The position numbers and the translations under genes were made by a program. Below the pieces are notes generated by a model. The model saw nothing but the letters and a program-made list of their open reading frames with translations, searched no databases and had not been told where the DNA came from. Of a DNA stretch of 64,000 bases, positions 35,650 through 49,980 are shown piece after piece. Numbering within the stretch: position 1 is the stretch's first letter; each line of letters starts with the position of its first letter. Source of the stretch: Leptidea sinapis (lineage: Eukaryota; Arthropoda; Insecta; Lepidoptera; Pieridae); NCBI RefSeq assembly GCF_905404315.1, contig NC_066301.1, positions 62,001-126,000 of the forward strand, in the 5' to 3' direction.

Positions 35650-37500
35650 TCGTGTCCGAGGTTCTCGAGGGTGCAGAGAACGATTTTGTGATCATTTTTT
35701 AAATCAAAGATGGCCACCGCACAAAATTATGATTACAACATTATGGGTATCGTATCCGAGGTTCTCGAGGGTACAGAGAACAATTCTGTGATCATTTTTT
35801 GAAATTCAAGAGGGCTGCCGCAAACAATTATGTTTTCAGCAATATGGGTATCGTATCCTTGGCTCTCGTGGGTGAAGAGAACGATTCTGTTATCATTTTT
35901 GAAAACCGAGATGGCTGCCACACACAATTATGTTTTCAGCAATATGGATATCGTTGTCCGAGGTTCTCGAGGGTGCAGAGAACGATTTTGTGATCATTTT
36001 TTAAATCAAAGATGGCCACCGCACAAAATTATGATTACAAAATTATGGGTATCGTATCCGAGGTTCTCGAAGGTGCATAGTATGATTCTGGGATAATTTT
36101 TGAAATCCAAGATGGCTGCCGCACACAATTATGTTTTAAGCAATATGGATATCGTGTCCGAGGTTCTCCAGGGTGCAGAGAATAATTCTGTGATCATTTT
36201 TGAAATCCAAGAGGGCTGCCGCAAACTATTATGTTTTTAGCAATTTTGGATATCGTGTCCGAGGTTCTCGAGAGTGCAGAAAACAATTTTGAGACTATTT
36301 TTAAATCCGAAATAGCTGCCGCTCAATAGTTTGATAACTACTTTATGGGTATCGTATTCGAGGCTCTCGAGGGTGCACAGAACAGTTTTGTGATCATTTT
36401 TGAAGTCCAAGAGGGCTGCCGCACACAATTATGTTTTCAGCAATATGGATATCGTGTCCGAGGTTCTCTAGGGTGCAGAGAACAATTCTGTGATTATTTT
36501 TGAAATCCAAGAGGGCTGCCGCACACAATTATGTTTTCAGCAATATGGATATCGTGTCCGAGGTTCTCTAGGGTGCAGAGAACAATTCTGTGATTATTTT
36601 TGAAATCCAAGATGGCTGCCACACAATTATGTTTTCAGCAATATGGATATCGTGTCCGAGGTTCTCGAGGGTGCAGAGAACGATTTTGTGATCATTTTTT
36701 AAATCAAAGATGGCCACCGCACAAAATTATGATTACAACATTATGGGTATCGTATCCGAGGTTCTCGAGGGTACAGAGAACAATTCTGTGATCATTTTTT
36801 GAAATTCAAGAGGGCTGCCGCAAACAATTATGTTTTCAGCAATATGGGTATCGTATCCTTGGCTCTCGTGGGTGAAGAGAACGATTCTGTTATCATTTTT
36901 GAAAACCGAGATGGCTGCCACACACAATTATGTTTTCAGCAATATGGATATCGTTGTCCGAGGTTCTCGAGGGTGCAGAGAACGATTTTGTGATCATTTT
37001 TTAAATCAAAGATGGCCACCGCACAAAATTATGATTACAAAATTATGGGTATCGTATCCGAGGTTCTCGAAGGTGCATAGTATGATTCTGGGATAATTTT
37101 TGAAATCCAAGATGGCTGCCGCACACAATTATGTTTTATGCAATATGGATATCGTGTCCGAGGTTCTCCAGGGTGCAGAGAATAATTCTGTGATCATTTT
37201 TGAAATCCAAGAGGGCTGCCGCAAACTATTATGTTTTTAGCAATTTTGGATATCGTGTCCGAGGTTCTCGAGAGTGCAGAAAACAATTTTGAGACTATTT
37301 TTAAATCCGAAATAGCTGCCGCTCAATAGTTTGATAACTACATTATGGGTATCGTATTCGAGGCTCTCGAGGGTGCACAGAACAGTTTTGTGATCATTTT
37401 TGAAGTCCAAGAGGGCTGCCGCACACAATTATGTTTTCAGCAATATGGATATCGTGTCCGAGGTTCTCGAGGGTGCAGAGAACAATTCTGTGATTATTTT
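35650..37500. repeat. 1,000-bp (10-mer) tandem repeat
   Basis: F at 36,261 and 37,261 are 1,000 bp apart. The full unit 36,261-37,260 reads F-G-T-T-C-H-I-C-D-E. A T monomer with a 2-bp deletion (gctgccacacaattatg, near 36,616) is the marker; another lies near 35,516, and the only other one seen is near 58,546. Just upstream, at 35,650, an E-like tail (gcaattttggatatc) is followed by C instead of F. Confidence 0.82.
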
Positions 37501-40063
37501 TGAAATCCAAGATGGCTGCCACACACAATTATGTTTTCAGCAATATGGATATCGTGTCCGAGGTTCTCGAGGGTGCAGAGAACGATTTTGGGATCATTTT
37601 TGAAAACGAAGATGGCAACCACACAAAATTATGATTAAAACATTATGGGTATAGTATCCGAGGTTCTCGAAGGTGCAGAGAATGATTCTGGGATCATTTT
37701 TGAAAACAGAGATGGCCGCCGCAAAAAACTATGATAACAAAAATATGGGTATCGTATCCGTGGCTCTCGTGGGTGAAGAGAACGATTCTTTTATCATTTT
37801 TGAAAATCGAGATTGCCGCCGCGCAAAATTATTTTAACAACAATATGGGTATCGTATCCGAGGCTCTCGAGTGTGCAGAGAACGATTTTGTAATCATTTT
37901 TGAAATCAAAGATGGCCACCGTACAAAATTATGATTACAACATTATGGGTATCGTATCCGAGGTTCTCGAAGGTGAATAGTATGATTTTGGGATCATTTT
38001 TGAAATGCAAGATGGCCGCCGCGCAAAATTATGTTTTCAGCAATATGGATATCGAGTCCGAGGTTCTCGAGGGTGCAGAGAACAATTCTGTGATAATTTT
38101 AGAAATCAAAGAGGGCTGCCGCACACAATTATGTTTTCAGCAATATGAATATCGTGTCCGAGGTTTTCGAGGGTGCAGATAACGATTTTGTGATCATATT
38201 TGAAATCCAAGATGGCCGCCGCACAAAATTATGATTTCAGCAATATGGATATCGTGTCCGAGGTTCTCGAGGGTGCAGAGAACGATTTTGTGATCATTTT
38301 TTAAATCAAAGATGGCCACCGCACAAAATTATGATTACAACATTATGGGTATCGTATCCGAGGTTCTCGAGGGTACAGAGAACAATTCTGTGATCATTTT
38401 TTGAAATTCAAGAGGGCTGCCGCAAACAATTATGTTTTCAGCAATATGGGTATCGTATCCTTGGCTCTCGTGGGTGAAGAGAACGATTCTGTTATCATTT
38501 TTGAAATCCAAGAGGGCTGCCACACACAATTATGTTTTCAGCAATATGGATATCGTTGTCCGAGGTTCTCGAGGGTGCAGAGAACAATTTTGTGATCATT
38601 TTTGTAATCCAAGAGGGCTGCCGCACACAATTATGTTTTCAGCAATATGAATATCGTGTCCGAGGTTTTCGAGGGTGCAGATAACGATTTTGTGATCATA
38701 TTTGATATCCAAGATGGCCGCCGCACAAAATTATGATTTCAGCAATATGGATATCGTGTCCGAGGTTCTCGAGGGTGCAGAGAACGATTTTGTGATCATT
38801 TTTTAAATCAAAGATGGCCACCGTACAAAATTATGATTACAACATTATAGGTATCGTATCCGAGGTTCTCGAAGGTGAATAGTATGATTTTGGGATCATT
38901 TTTGAAATGCAAGATGGCCGCCGCACAAAATTATGTTTTCAGCAATATGGATATCGAGTCCGAGGTTCTCGAGGGTGCAGAGAACAATTCTGTGATCATT
39001 TTAGAAATCCAAGAGGGCTGCCGCACACAATTATGTTTTCAGCAATATGAATATCGTGTCCGAGGTTTTCGAGGGTGCAGAGAACGATTTTGTGATCATT
39101 TTTTAAATCAAAGATGGCCACCGCACAAAATTATGATTACAACATTATGGGTATCGTATCCGAGGTTCTCGAGGGTACAGAGAACAATTCTGTGATCATT
39201 TTTTAAAATTCAAGAGGGCTGCCGCAAACAATTATGTTTTCAGCAATATGGGTATCGTATCCTTGGCTCTCGTGGGTGAAGAGAACGATTCTGTTATCAT
39301 TTTTGAAAACCGAGATGGCTGCCACACACAATTATGTTTTCAGCAATATGGATATCGTTGTCCGAGGTTCTCGAGGGTGCAGAGAACGATTTTGTGATCA
39401 TTTTTTAAATCAAAGATGGCCACCGCACAAAATTATGATTACAAAATTATGGGTATCGTATCCGAGGTTCTCGAAGGTGCATAGTATGATTCTGGGATAA
39501 TTTTTGAAATCCAAGATGGCTGCCGCACACAATTATGTTTTAAGCAATATGGATATCGTGTCCGAGGTTCTCCAGGGTGCAGAGAATAATTCTGTGATCA
39601 TTTTTGAAATCCAAGAGGGCTGCCGCAAACTATTATGTTTTTAGCAATTTTGGATATCGTGTCCGAGGTTCTCGAGAGAGCAGAAAACAATTTTGAGACT
39701 ATTTTTAAATCCGAAATAGCTGCCGCTCAATAGTTTGATAACTACATTATGGGTATCGTATTCGAGGCTCTCGAGGGTGCACAGAACAGTTTTGTGATCA
39801 TTTTTGAAGTCCAAGAGGGCTGCCGCACACAATTATGTTTTCAGCAATATGGATATCGTGTCCGAGGTTCTCGAGGGTGCAGAGAACAATTCTGTGATTA
39901 TTTTTGAAATCCAAGATGGCTGCCACACACAATTATGTTTTCAGCAATATGGATATCGTGTCCGAGGTTCTCGAGGGTGCAGAGAACGATTTTGGGATCA
40001 TTTTTGAAAACGAAGATGGCAACCACACAAAATTATGATTAAAACATTATGGGTATAGTATCC

Positions 40064-40163
40064 GAGGTTCTCGAAGGTGCAGAGAATGATTCTGGGATCA
40101 TTTTTGAAAACAGAGATGGCCGCCGCAAAAAACTATGATAACAACAATATGGGTATCGTATCC
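40064..40163. repeat. P/Q fusion monomer
   Basis: The head is P (aacagagatggccgccgcaa) and the end is Q-like (gataacaacaatatgggtat). The P-Q pair present at 37.7 kb has lost exactly one monomer length here. The same fusion recurs in the second 2,904-bp copy near 43,040. Confidence 0.8.
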
Positions 40164-40199
40164 GAGGCTCTCGAGTGTGCAGAGAACGATTTTGTAATC

Positions 40200-40900
40200 A
40201 TTTTTGAAATCAAAGATGGCCACCGTACAAAATTATGATTACAACATTATGGGTATCGTATCCGAGGTTCTCGAAGGTGAATAGTATGATTTTGGGATCA
40301 TTTTTGAAATGCAAGATGGCCGCCGCGCAAAATTATGTTTTCAGCAATATGGATATCGAGTCCGAGGTTCTCGAGGGTGCAGAGAACAATTCTGTGATAA
40401 TTTTAGAAATCCAAGAGGGCTGCCGCACACAATTATGTTTTCAGCATTATGAATATCGTGTCCGAGGTTTTCGAGGGTGCAGATAACGATTTTGTGATCA
40501 TATTTGAAATCCAAGATGGCCGCCGCACAAAATTATGATTTCAGCAATATGGATATCGTGTCCGAGGTTCTCGAGGGTGCAGAGAACGATTTTGTGATCA
40601 TTTTTGAAATCAAAGATGGCCACCGTACAAAATTATGATTACAACATTATGGGTATCGTATCCGAGGTTCTCGAAGGTGAATAGTATGATTTTGGGATCA
40701 TTTTTGAAATGCAAGATGGCCGCCGCGCAAAATTATGTTTTCAGCAATATGGATATCGAGTCCGAGGTTCTCGAGGGTGCAGAGAACAATTCTGTGATAA
40801 TTTTAGAAATCCAAGAGGGCTGCCGCACACAATTATGTTTTCAGCATTATGAATATCGTGTCCGAGGTTTTCGAGGGTGCAGATAACGATTTTGGGATCA
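40200..40900. repeat. 400-bp Ct-S-A-B tetramer, tandem
   Basis: Two 400-bp units (S signals at 40,235 and 40,635) share the cagcattatgaat change; a further S-A pair follows through the B/S hybrid. The arrangement is copied at 43,139 and 43,539. Confidence 0.8.
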
Positions 40901-43767
40901 TTTTTGAAATGCAAGATGGCCGCCGCGCAAAATTATGTTTTCAGCAATATGGATATCGAGTCCGAGGTTCTCGAGGGTGCAGAGAACAATTCTGTGATAA
41001 TTTTAGAAATCCAAGAGGGCTGCCGCACACAATTATGTTTTCAGCAATATGAATATCGTGTCCGAGGTTTTCGAGGGTGCAGATAACGATTTTGTGATCA
41101 TATTTGAAATCCAAGATGGCCGCCGCACAAAATTATGATTTCAGCAATATGGATATCGTGTCCGAGGTTCTCGAGGGTGCAGAGAACGATTTTGTGATCA
41201 TTTTTTAAATCAAAGATGGCCACCGCACAAAATTATGATTACAACATTATGGGTATCGTATCCGAGGTTCTCGAGAGTACAGAGAACAATTCTGTGATCA
41301 TTTTTTGAAATTCAAGAGGGCTGCCGCAAACAATTATGTTTTCAGCAATATGGGTATCGTATCCTTGGCTCTCGTGGGTGAAGAGAACGATTCTGTTATC
41401 ATTTTTGAAAACCAAGATGGCTGCCACACACAATTATGTTTTCAGCAATATGGATATCGTTGTCCGAGGTTCTCGAGGGTGCAGAGAACAATTTTGTGAT
41501 CATTTTTGTAATCCAAGAGGGCTGCCGCACACAATTATGTTTTCAGCAATATGAATATCGTGTCCGAGGTTTTCGAGGGTGCAGATAACGATTTTGTGAT
41601 CATATTTGATATCCAAGATGGCCGCCGCACAAAATTATGATTTCAGCAATATGGATATCGTGTCCGAGGTTCTCGAGGGTGCAGAGAACGATTTTGTGAT
41701 CATTTTTTAAATCAAAGATGGCCACCGTACAAAATTATGATTACAACATTATAGGTATCGTATCCGAGGTTCTCGAAGGTGAATAGTATGATTTTGGGAT
41801 CATTTTTGAAATGCAAGATGGCCGCCGCACAAAATTATGTTTTCAGCAATATGGATATCGAGTCCGAGGTTCTCGAGGGTGCAGAGAACAATTCTGTGAT
41901 CATTTTAGAAATCCAAGAGGGCTGCCGCACACAATTATGTTTTCAGCAATATGAATATCGTGTCCGAGGTTCTCGAGGGTGCAGAGAACGATTTTGTGAT
42001 CATTTTTTAAATCAAAGATGGCCACCGCACAAAATTATGATTACAACATTATGGGTATCGTATCCGAGGTTCTCGAGGGTACAGAGAACAATTCTGTGAT
42101 CATTTTTTGAAATTCAAGAGGGCTGCCGCAAACAATTATGTTTTCAGCAATATGGGTATCGTATCCTTGGCTCTCGTGGGTGAAGAGAACGATTCTGTTA
42201 TCATTTTTGAAAACCGAGATGGCTGCCACACACAATTATGTTTTCAGCAATATGGATATCGTTGTCCGAGGTTCTCGAGGGTGCAGAGAACGATTTTGTG
42301 ATCATTTTTTAAATCAAAGATGGCCACCGCACAAAATTATGATTACAAAATTATGGGTATCGTATCCGAGGTTCTCGAAGGTGCATAGTATGATTCTGGG
42401 ATAATTTTTGAAATCCAAGATGGCTGCCGCACACAATTATGTTTTAAGCAATATGGATATCGTGTCCGAGGTTCTCCAGGGTGCAGAGAATAATTCTGTG
42501 ATCATTTTTGAAATCCAAGAGGGCTGCCGCAAACTATTATGTTTTTAGCAATTTTGGATATCGTGTCCGAGGTTCTCGAGAGAGCAGAAAACAATTTTGA
42601 GACTATTTTTAAATCCGAAATAGCTGCCGCTCAATAGTTTGATAACTACATTATGGGTATCGTATTCGAGGCTCTCGAGGGTGCACAGAACAGTTTTGTG
42701 ATCATTTTTGAAGTCCAAGAGGGCTGCCGCACACAATTATGTTTTCAGCAATATGGATATCGTGTCCGAGGTTCTCTAGGGTGCAGAGAACAATTCTGTG
42801 ATCATTTTTGAAATCCAAGATGGCTGCCACACACAATTATGTTTTCAGCAATATGGATATCGTGTCCGAGGTTCTCGAGGGTGCAGAGAACGATTTTGGG
42901 ATCATTTTTGAAAACGAAGATGGCAACCACACAAAATTATGATTAAAACATTATGGGTATAGTATCCGAGGTTCTCGAAGGTGCAGAGAATGATTCTGGG
43001 ATCATTTTTGAAAACAGAGATGGCCGCCGCAAAAAACTATGATAACAACAATATGGGTATCGTATCCGAGGCTCTCGAGTGTGCAGAGAACGATTTTGTA
43101 ATCATTTTTGAAATCAAAGATGGCCACCGTACAAAATTATGATTACAACATTATGGGTATCGTATCCGAGGTTCTCGAAGGTGAATAGTATGATTTTGGG
43201 ATCATTTTTGAAATGCAAGATGGCCGCCGCGCAAAATTATGTTTTCAGCAATATGGATATCGAGTCCGAGGTTCTCGAGGGTGCAGAGAACAATTCTGTG
43301 ATAATTTTAGAAATCCAAGAGGGCTGCCGCACACAATTATGTTTTCAGCATTATGAATATCGTATCCGAGGTTTTCGAGGGTGCAGATAACGATTTTGTG
43401 ATCATATTTGAAATCCAAGATGGCCGCCGCACAAAATTATGATTTCAGCAATATGGATATCGTGTCCGAGGTTCTCGAGGGTGCAGAGAACGATTTTGTG
43501 ATCATTTTTGAAATCAAAGATGGCCACCGTACAAAATTATGATTACAACATTATGGGTATCGTATCCGAGGTTCTCGAAGGTGAATAGTATGATTTTGGG
43601 ATCATTTTTGAAATGCAAGATGGCCGCCGCGCAAAATTATGTTTTCAGCAATATGGATATCGAGTCCGAGGTTCTCGAGGGTGCAGAGAACAATTCTGTG
43701 ATAATTTTAGAAATCCAAGAGGGCTGCCGCACACAATTATGTTTTCAGCATTATGAATATCGTGTCC

Positions 43768-43867
43768 GAGGTTTTCGAGGGTGCAGATAACGATTTTGTG
43801 ATCATATTTGAAATCCAAGATGGCCGCCGCACAAAATTATGATTACAACATTATGGGTATCGTATCC
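43768..43867. repeat. B/C hybrid monomer
   Basis: A B head (gcagataacg, atatttgaaatcc) joins a C-type end (gattacaacattatggg). It marks the downstream edge of the 2.9-kb duplication. Confidence 0.75.
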
Positions 43868-45272
43868 GAGGTTCTCGAGGGTACAGAGAACAATTCTGTG
43901 ATCATTTTTTGAAATTCAAGAGGGCTGCCGCAAACAATTATGTTTTCAGCAATATGGGTATCGTATCCTTGGCTCTCGTGGGTGAAGAGAACGATTCTGT
44001 TATCATTTTTGAAAACCGAGATGGCTGCCACACACAATTATGTTTTCATTTATGTGGATATCGTTGTCCGAGGTTCTCGAGGGTGCAGAGAACGATTTTG
44101 TGATCATTTTTTAAATCAAAGATGGCCACCGCACAAAATTATGATTACAAAATTATGGGTATCGTATCCGAGGTTCTCGAAGGTGCATAGTATGATTCTG
44201 GGATCATTTTTGAAATCCAAGATGGCTGCCGCACACAATTATGTTTTAAGCAATATGGATATCGTGTCCGAGGTTCTCCAGGGTGCAGAGAATAATTCTG
44301 TGATCATTTTTGAAATCCAAGAGGGCTGCCGCAAACTATTATGTTTTAAGCAATATTGGATATCGTGTCCGAGGTTCTCGAGAGAGCAGAAAACAATTTT
44401 GAGATTATTTTTAAATCCGAAATAGCTGCCGCTCAATAGTTTGATAACTACATTATGGGTATCGTATTCGAGGCTCTCGAGGGTGCACAGAACAGTTTTG
44501 TGATCATTTTTGAAGTCCAAGAGGGCTGCCGCACACAATTATGTTTTCAGCAATATGGATATCGTGTCCGAGGTTCTCTAGGGTGCAGAGAACAATTCTG
44601 TGATTATTTTTGAAATCCAAGATGGCTGCCACACACAATTATGTTTTCAGCAATATGGATATCGTGTCCGAGGTTCTCGAGGGTGCAGAGAACGATTTTG
44701 TGATCATTTTTTAAATCAAAGATGGCCACCGCACAAAATTATGATTACAACATTATGGGTATCGTATCCGAGGTTCTCGAGGGTACAGAGAACAATTCTG
44801 TGATCATTTTTTGAAATTCAAGAGGGCTGCCGCAAACAATTATGTTTTCAGCAATATGGGTATCGTATCCTTGGCTCTCGTGGGTGAAGAGAACGATTCT
44901 GTTATCATTTTTGAAAACCGAGATGGCTGCCACACACAATTATGTTTTCAGCAATATGGATATCGTTGTCCGAGGTTCTCGAGGGTGTAGAGAACGATTT
45001 TGTGATCATTTTTTAAATCAAAGATGGCCACCGCACAAAATTATGATTACAAAATTATGGGTATCGTATCCGAGGTTCTCGAAGGTGCATAGTATGATTC
45101 TGGGATAATTTTTGAAATCCAAGATGGCTGCCGCACACAATTATGTTTTAAGCAATATGGATATCGTGTCCGAGGTTCTCCAGGGTGCAGAGAATAATTC
45201 TGTGATCATTTTTGAAATCCAAGAGGGCTGCCGCAAACTATTATGTTTTTAGCAATTTTGGATATCGTGTCC

Positions 45273-47576
45273 GAGGTTCTCGAGAGAGCAGAAAACAATT
45301 TTGAGACTATTTTTAAATCCGAAATAGCTGCCGCTCAATAGTTTGATAACTACATTATGGGTATCGTATTCGAGGCTCTCGAGGGTGCACAGAACAGTTT
45401 TGTGATCATTTTTGAAGTCCAAGAGGGCTGCCGCACACAATTATGTTTTCAGCAATATGGATATCGTGTCCGAGGTTCTCTAGGGTGCAGTGAACAATTC
45501 TGTGATATTTTATTAAATTCAAGATGGCTGCCACACACAATTATGTTTTCAGCAATATGGATATCGTGTCCGAGGTTCTCGAGGGTGCAGAGAACGATTT
45601 TGGGATCATTTTTGAAAACGAAGATGGCAACCACACAAAATTATGATTAAAACATTATGGGTATAGTATCCGAGGTTCTCGAAGGTGCAGAGAATGATTC
45701 TGGGATCATTTTTGAAAACAGAGATGGCCGCCGCAAAAAACTATGATAACAAAAATATGGGTATCGTATCCGTGGCTCTCGTGGGTGAAGAGAACGATTC
45801 TTTTATCATTTTTGAAAATCGAGATTGCCGCCGCGCAAAATTATTTTAACAACAATATGGGTATCGTATCCGAGGCTCTCGAGTGTGCAGAGAACGATTT
45901 TGTAATCATTTTTGAAATCAAAGATGGCCACCGTACAAAATTATGATTACAACATTATGGGTATCGTATCCGAGGTTCTCGAAGGTGAATAGTATGATTT
46001 TGGGATCATTTTTGAAATGCAAGATGGCCGCCGCGCAAAATTATGTTTTCAGCAATATGGATATCGAGTCCGAGGTTCTCGAGGGTGCAGAGAACAATTC
46101 TGTGATAATTTTAGAAATCCAAGAGGGCTGCCGCACAAAATTATGATTTCAGCAATATGGATATCGTGTCCGAGGTTCTCGAGGGTGCAGAGAACGATTT
46201 TGTGATCATTTTTTAAATCAAAGATGGCCACCGCACAAAATTATGATTACAACATTATGGGTATCGTATCCGAGGTTCTCGAGGGTACAGAGAACAATTC
46301 TGTGATCATTTTTTGAAATTCAAGAGGGCTGCCGCAAACAATTATGTTTTCAGCAATATGGGTATCGTATCCTTGGCTCTCGTGGGTGAAGAGAACGATT
46401 CTGTTATCATTTTTGAAAACCGAGATGGCTGCCACACACAATTATGTTTTCAGCAATATGGATATCGTTGTCCGAGGTTCTCGAGGGTGCAGAGAACAAT
46501 TTTGTGATCATTTTTGTAATCCAAGAGGGCTGCCGCACACAATTATGTTTTCAGCAATATGAATATCGTGTCCGAGGTTTTCGAGGGTGCAGATAACGAT
46601 TTTGTGATCATATTTGATATCCAAGATGGCCGCCGCACAAAATTATGATTTCAGCAATATGGATATCGTGTCCGAGGTTCTCGAGGGTGCAGAGAACGAT
46701 TTTGTGATCATTTTTTAAATCAAAGATGGCCACCGTACAAAATTATGATTACAACATTATAGGTATCGTATCCGAGGTTCTCGAAGGTGAATAGTATGAT
46801 TTTGGGATCATTTTTGAAATCCAAGATGGCCGCCGCACACAATTATGTTTTCAGCAATATGGATATCGAGTCCGAGGTTCTCGAGGGTGCAGAGAACAAT
46901 TCTGTGATCATTTTAGAAATCCAAGAGGGCTGCCGCACACAATTATGTTTTCAGCAATATGAATATCGTGTCCGAGGTTCTCGAGGGTGCAGAGAACGAT
47001 TTTGTGATCATTTTTTAAATCAAAGATGGCCACCGCACAAAATTATGATTACAACATTATGGGTATCGTATCCGAGGTTCTCGAGGGTACAGAGAACAAT
47101 TCTGTGATCATTTTTTGAAATTCAAGAGGGCTGCCGCAAACAATTATGTTTTCAGCAATATGGGTATCGTATCCTTGGCTCTCGTGGGTGAAGAGAACGA
47201 TTCTGTTATCATTTTTGAAAACCGAGATGGCTGCCACACACAATTATGTTTTCAGCAATATGGATATCGTTGTCCGAGGTTCTCGAGGGTGCAGAGAACG
47301 ATTTTGTGATCATTTTTTAAATCAAAGATGGCCACCGCACAAAATTATGATTACAAAATTATGGGTATCGTATCCGAGGTTCTCGAAGGTGCATAGTATG
47401 ATTCTGGGATAATTTTTGAAATCCAAGATGGCTGCCGCACACAATTATGTTTTAAGCAATATGGATATCGTGTCCGAGGTTCTCCAGGGTGCAGAGAATA
47501 ATTCTGTGATCATTTTTGAAATCCAAGAGGGCTGCCGCAAACTATTATGTTTTTAGCAATTTTGGATATCGTGTCC
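45273..47576. repeat. 23-mer higher-order repeat (2,304 bp)
   Basis: It runs F to F. It matches the following 24-mer except for the A/B fusion at 46,072 that removes one monomer. It carries an odd T monomer near 45,480-45,530 (gtgatattttattaaattca) not seen elsewhere. Confidence 0.83.
46072..46171. repeat. A/B hybrid monomer
   Basis: An A head and middle (ttttagaaatccaagagg) joins a B-like tail (cacaaaattatgatttcag). It makes the HOR here 2,304 bp, one monomer shorter than the following 2,404-bp unit. Confidence 0.8.
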
Positions 47577-49980
47577 GAGGTTCTCGAGAGAGCAGAAAAC
47601 AATTTTGAGACTATTTTTAAATCCGAAATAGCTGCCGCTCAATAGTTTGATAACTACATTATGGGTATCGTATTCGAGGCTCTCGAGGGTGCACAGAACA
47701 GTTTTGTGATCATTTTTGAAGTCCAAGAGGGCTGCCGCACACAATTATGTTTTCAGCAATATGGATATCGTGTCCAAGGTTCTCTAGGGTGCAGAGAACA
47801 ATTCTGTGATTATTTTTGAAATCCAAGATGGCTGCCACACACAATTATGTTTTCAGCAATATGGATATCGTGTCCGAGGTTCTCGAGGGTGCAGAGAACG
47901 ATTTTGGGATCATTTTTGAAAACGAAGATGGCAACCACACAAAATTATGATTAAAACATTATGGGTATAGTATCCGAGGTTCTCGAAGGTGCAGAGAATG
48001 ATTCTGGGATCATTTTTGAAAACAGAGATGGCCGCCGCAAAAAACTATGATAACAAAAATATGGGTATCGTATCCGTGGCTCTCGTGGGTGAAGAGAACG
48101 ATTCTTTTATCATTTTTGAAAATCGAGATTGCCGCCGCGCAAAATTATTTTAACAACAATATGGGTATCGTATCCGAGGCTCTCGAGTGTGCAGAGAACG
48201 ATTTTGTAATCATTTTTGAAATCAAAGATGGCCACCGTACAAAATTATGATTACAACATTATGGGTATCGTATCCGAGGTTCTCGAAGGTGAATAGTATG
48301 ATTTTGGGATCATTTTTGAAATGCAAGATGGCCGCCGCGCAAAATTATGTTTTCAGCAATATGGATATCGAGTCCGAGGTTCTCGAGGGTGCAGAGAACA
48401 ATTCTGTGATAATTTTAGAAATCCAAGAGGGCTGCCGCACACAATTATGTTTTCAGCAATATGAATATCGTGTCCGAGGTTTTCGAGGGTGCAGATAACG
48501 ATTTTGTGATCATATTTGAAATCCAAGATGGCCGCCGCACAAAATTATGATTTCAGCAATATGGATATCGTGTCCGAGGTTCTCGAGGGTGCAGAGAACG
48601 ATTTTGTGATCATTTTTTAAATCAAAGATGGCCACCGCACAAAATTATGATTACAACATTATGGGTATCGTATCCGAGGTTCTCGAGGGTACAGAGAACA
48701 ATTCTGTGATCATTTTTTGAAATTCAAGAGGGCTGCCGCAAACAATTATGTTTTCAGCAATATGGGTATCGTATCCTTGGCTCTCGTGGGTGAAGAGAAC
48801 GATTCTGTTATCATTTTTGAAAACCGAGATGGCTGCCACACACAATTATGTTTTCAGCAATATGGATATCGTTGTCCGAGGTTCTCGAGGGTGCAGAGAA
48901 CAATTTTGTGATCATTTTTGTAATCCAAGAGGGCTGCCGCACACAATTATGTTTTCAGCAATATGAATATCGTGTCCGAGGTTTTCGAGGGTGCAGATAA
49001 CGATTTTGTGATCATATTTGATATCCAAGATGGCCGCCGCACAAAATTATGATTTCAGCAATATGGATATCGTGTCCGAGGTTCTCGAGGGTGCAGAGAA
49101 CGATTTTGTGATCATTTTTTAAATCAAAGATGGCCACCGTACAAAATTATGATTACAACATTATAGGTATCGTATCCGAGGTTCTCGAAGGTGAATAGTA
49201 TGATTTTGGGATCATTTTTGAAATGCAAGATGGCCGCCGCACAAAATTATGTTTTCAGCAATATGGATATCGAGTCCGAGGTTCTCGAGGGTGCAGAGAA
49301 CAATTCTGTGATCATTTTAGAAATCCAAGAGGGCTGCCGCACACAATTATGTTTTCAGCAATATGAATATCGTGTCCGAGGTTTTCGAGGGTGCAGAGAA
49401 CGATTTTGTGATCATTTTTGAAATCCAAGATGGCCACCGCACAAAATTATGATTACAACATTATGGGTATCGTATCCGAGGTTCTCGAGGGTACAGAGAA
49501 CAATTCTGTGATCATTTTTTGAAATTCAAGAGGGCTGCCGCAAACAATTATGTTTTCAGCAATATGGGTATCGTATCCTTGGCTCTCGTGGGTGAAGAGA
49601 ACGATTCTGTTATCATTTTTGAAAACCGAGATGGCTGCCACACACAATTATGTTTTCAGCAATATGGATATCGTTGTCCGAGGTTCTCGAGGGTGCAGAG
49701 AACGATTTTGTGATCATTTTTTAAATCAAAGATGGCCACCGCACAAAATTATGATTACAAAATTATGGGTATCGTATCCGAGGTTCTCGAAGGTGCATAG
49801 TATGATTCTGGGATAATTTTTGAAATCCAAGATGGCTGCCGCACACAATTATGTTTTAAGCAATATGGATATCGTGTCCGAGGTTCTCCAGGGTGCAGAG
49901 AATAATTCTGTGATCATTTTTGAAATCCAAGAGGGCTGCCGCAAACTATTATGTTTTTAGCAATTTTGGATATCGTGTCC
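47577..49980. repeat. 24-mer higher-order repeat (2,404 bp), region III reference
   Basis: Starts: F 47577, G 47676, T 47776, J 47876, P 47976, Q 48076, L/Ct mosaic 48176, S 48276, A 48376, B 48476, C 48576, H 48676, I 48777, G 48878, B 48978, Ct 49078, S 49178, A 49278, B/C mosaic 49378, H 49478, I 49579, C 49680, D 49780, E 49880. The unit contains two related S-A-B-C-H-I series, so it may itself derive from an older internal duplication. Confidence 0.85.

Larger units (their letters stand above)
37985..43795. repeat. 2,904-bp (29-mer) tandem duplication, two copies
   Basis: Copy 1 is about 37,985-40,888 and copy 2 about 40,889-43,795. F lies at 39,665 and 42,569 and the other signals keep the same offset. 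The joint is a B/S hybrid at 40,864-40,963 (gcagataacgattttggg). Both copies share a P/Q fusion, a 400-bp Ct-S-A-B tetramer duplication and the cagcattatgaat variant. Confidence 0.85.
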
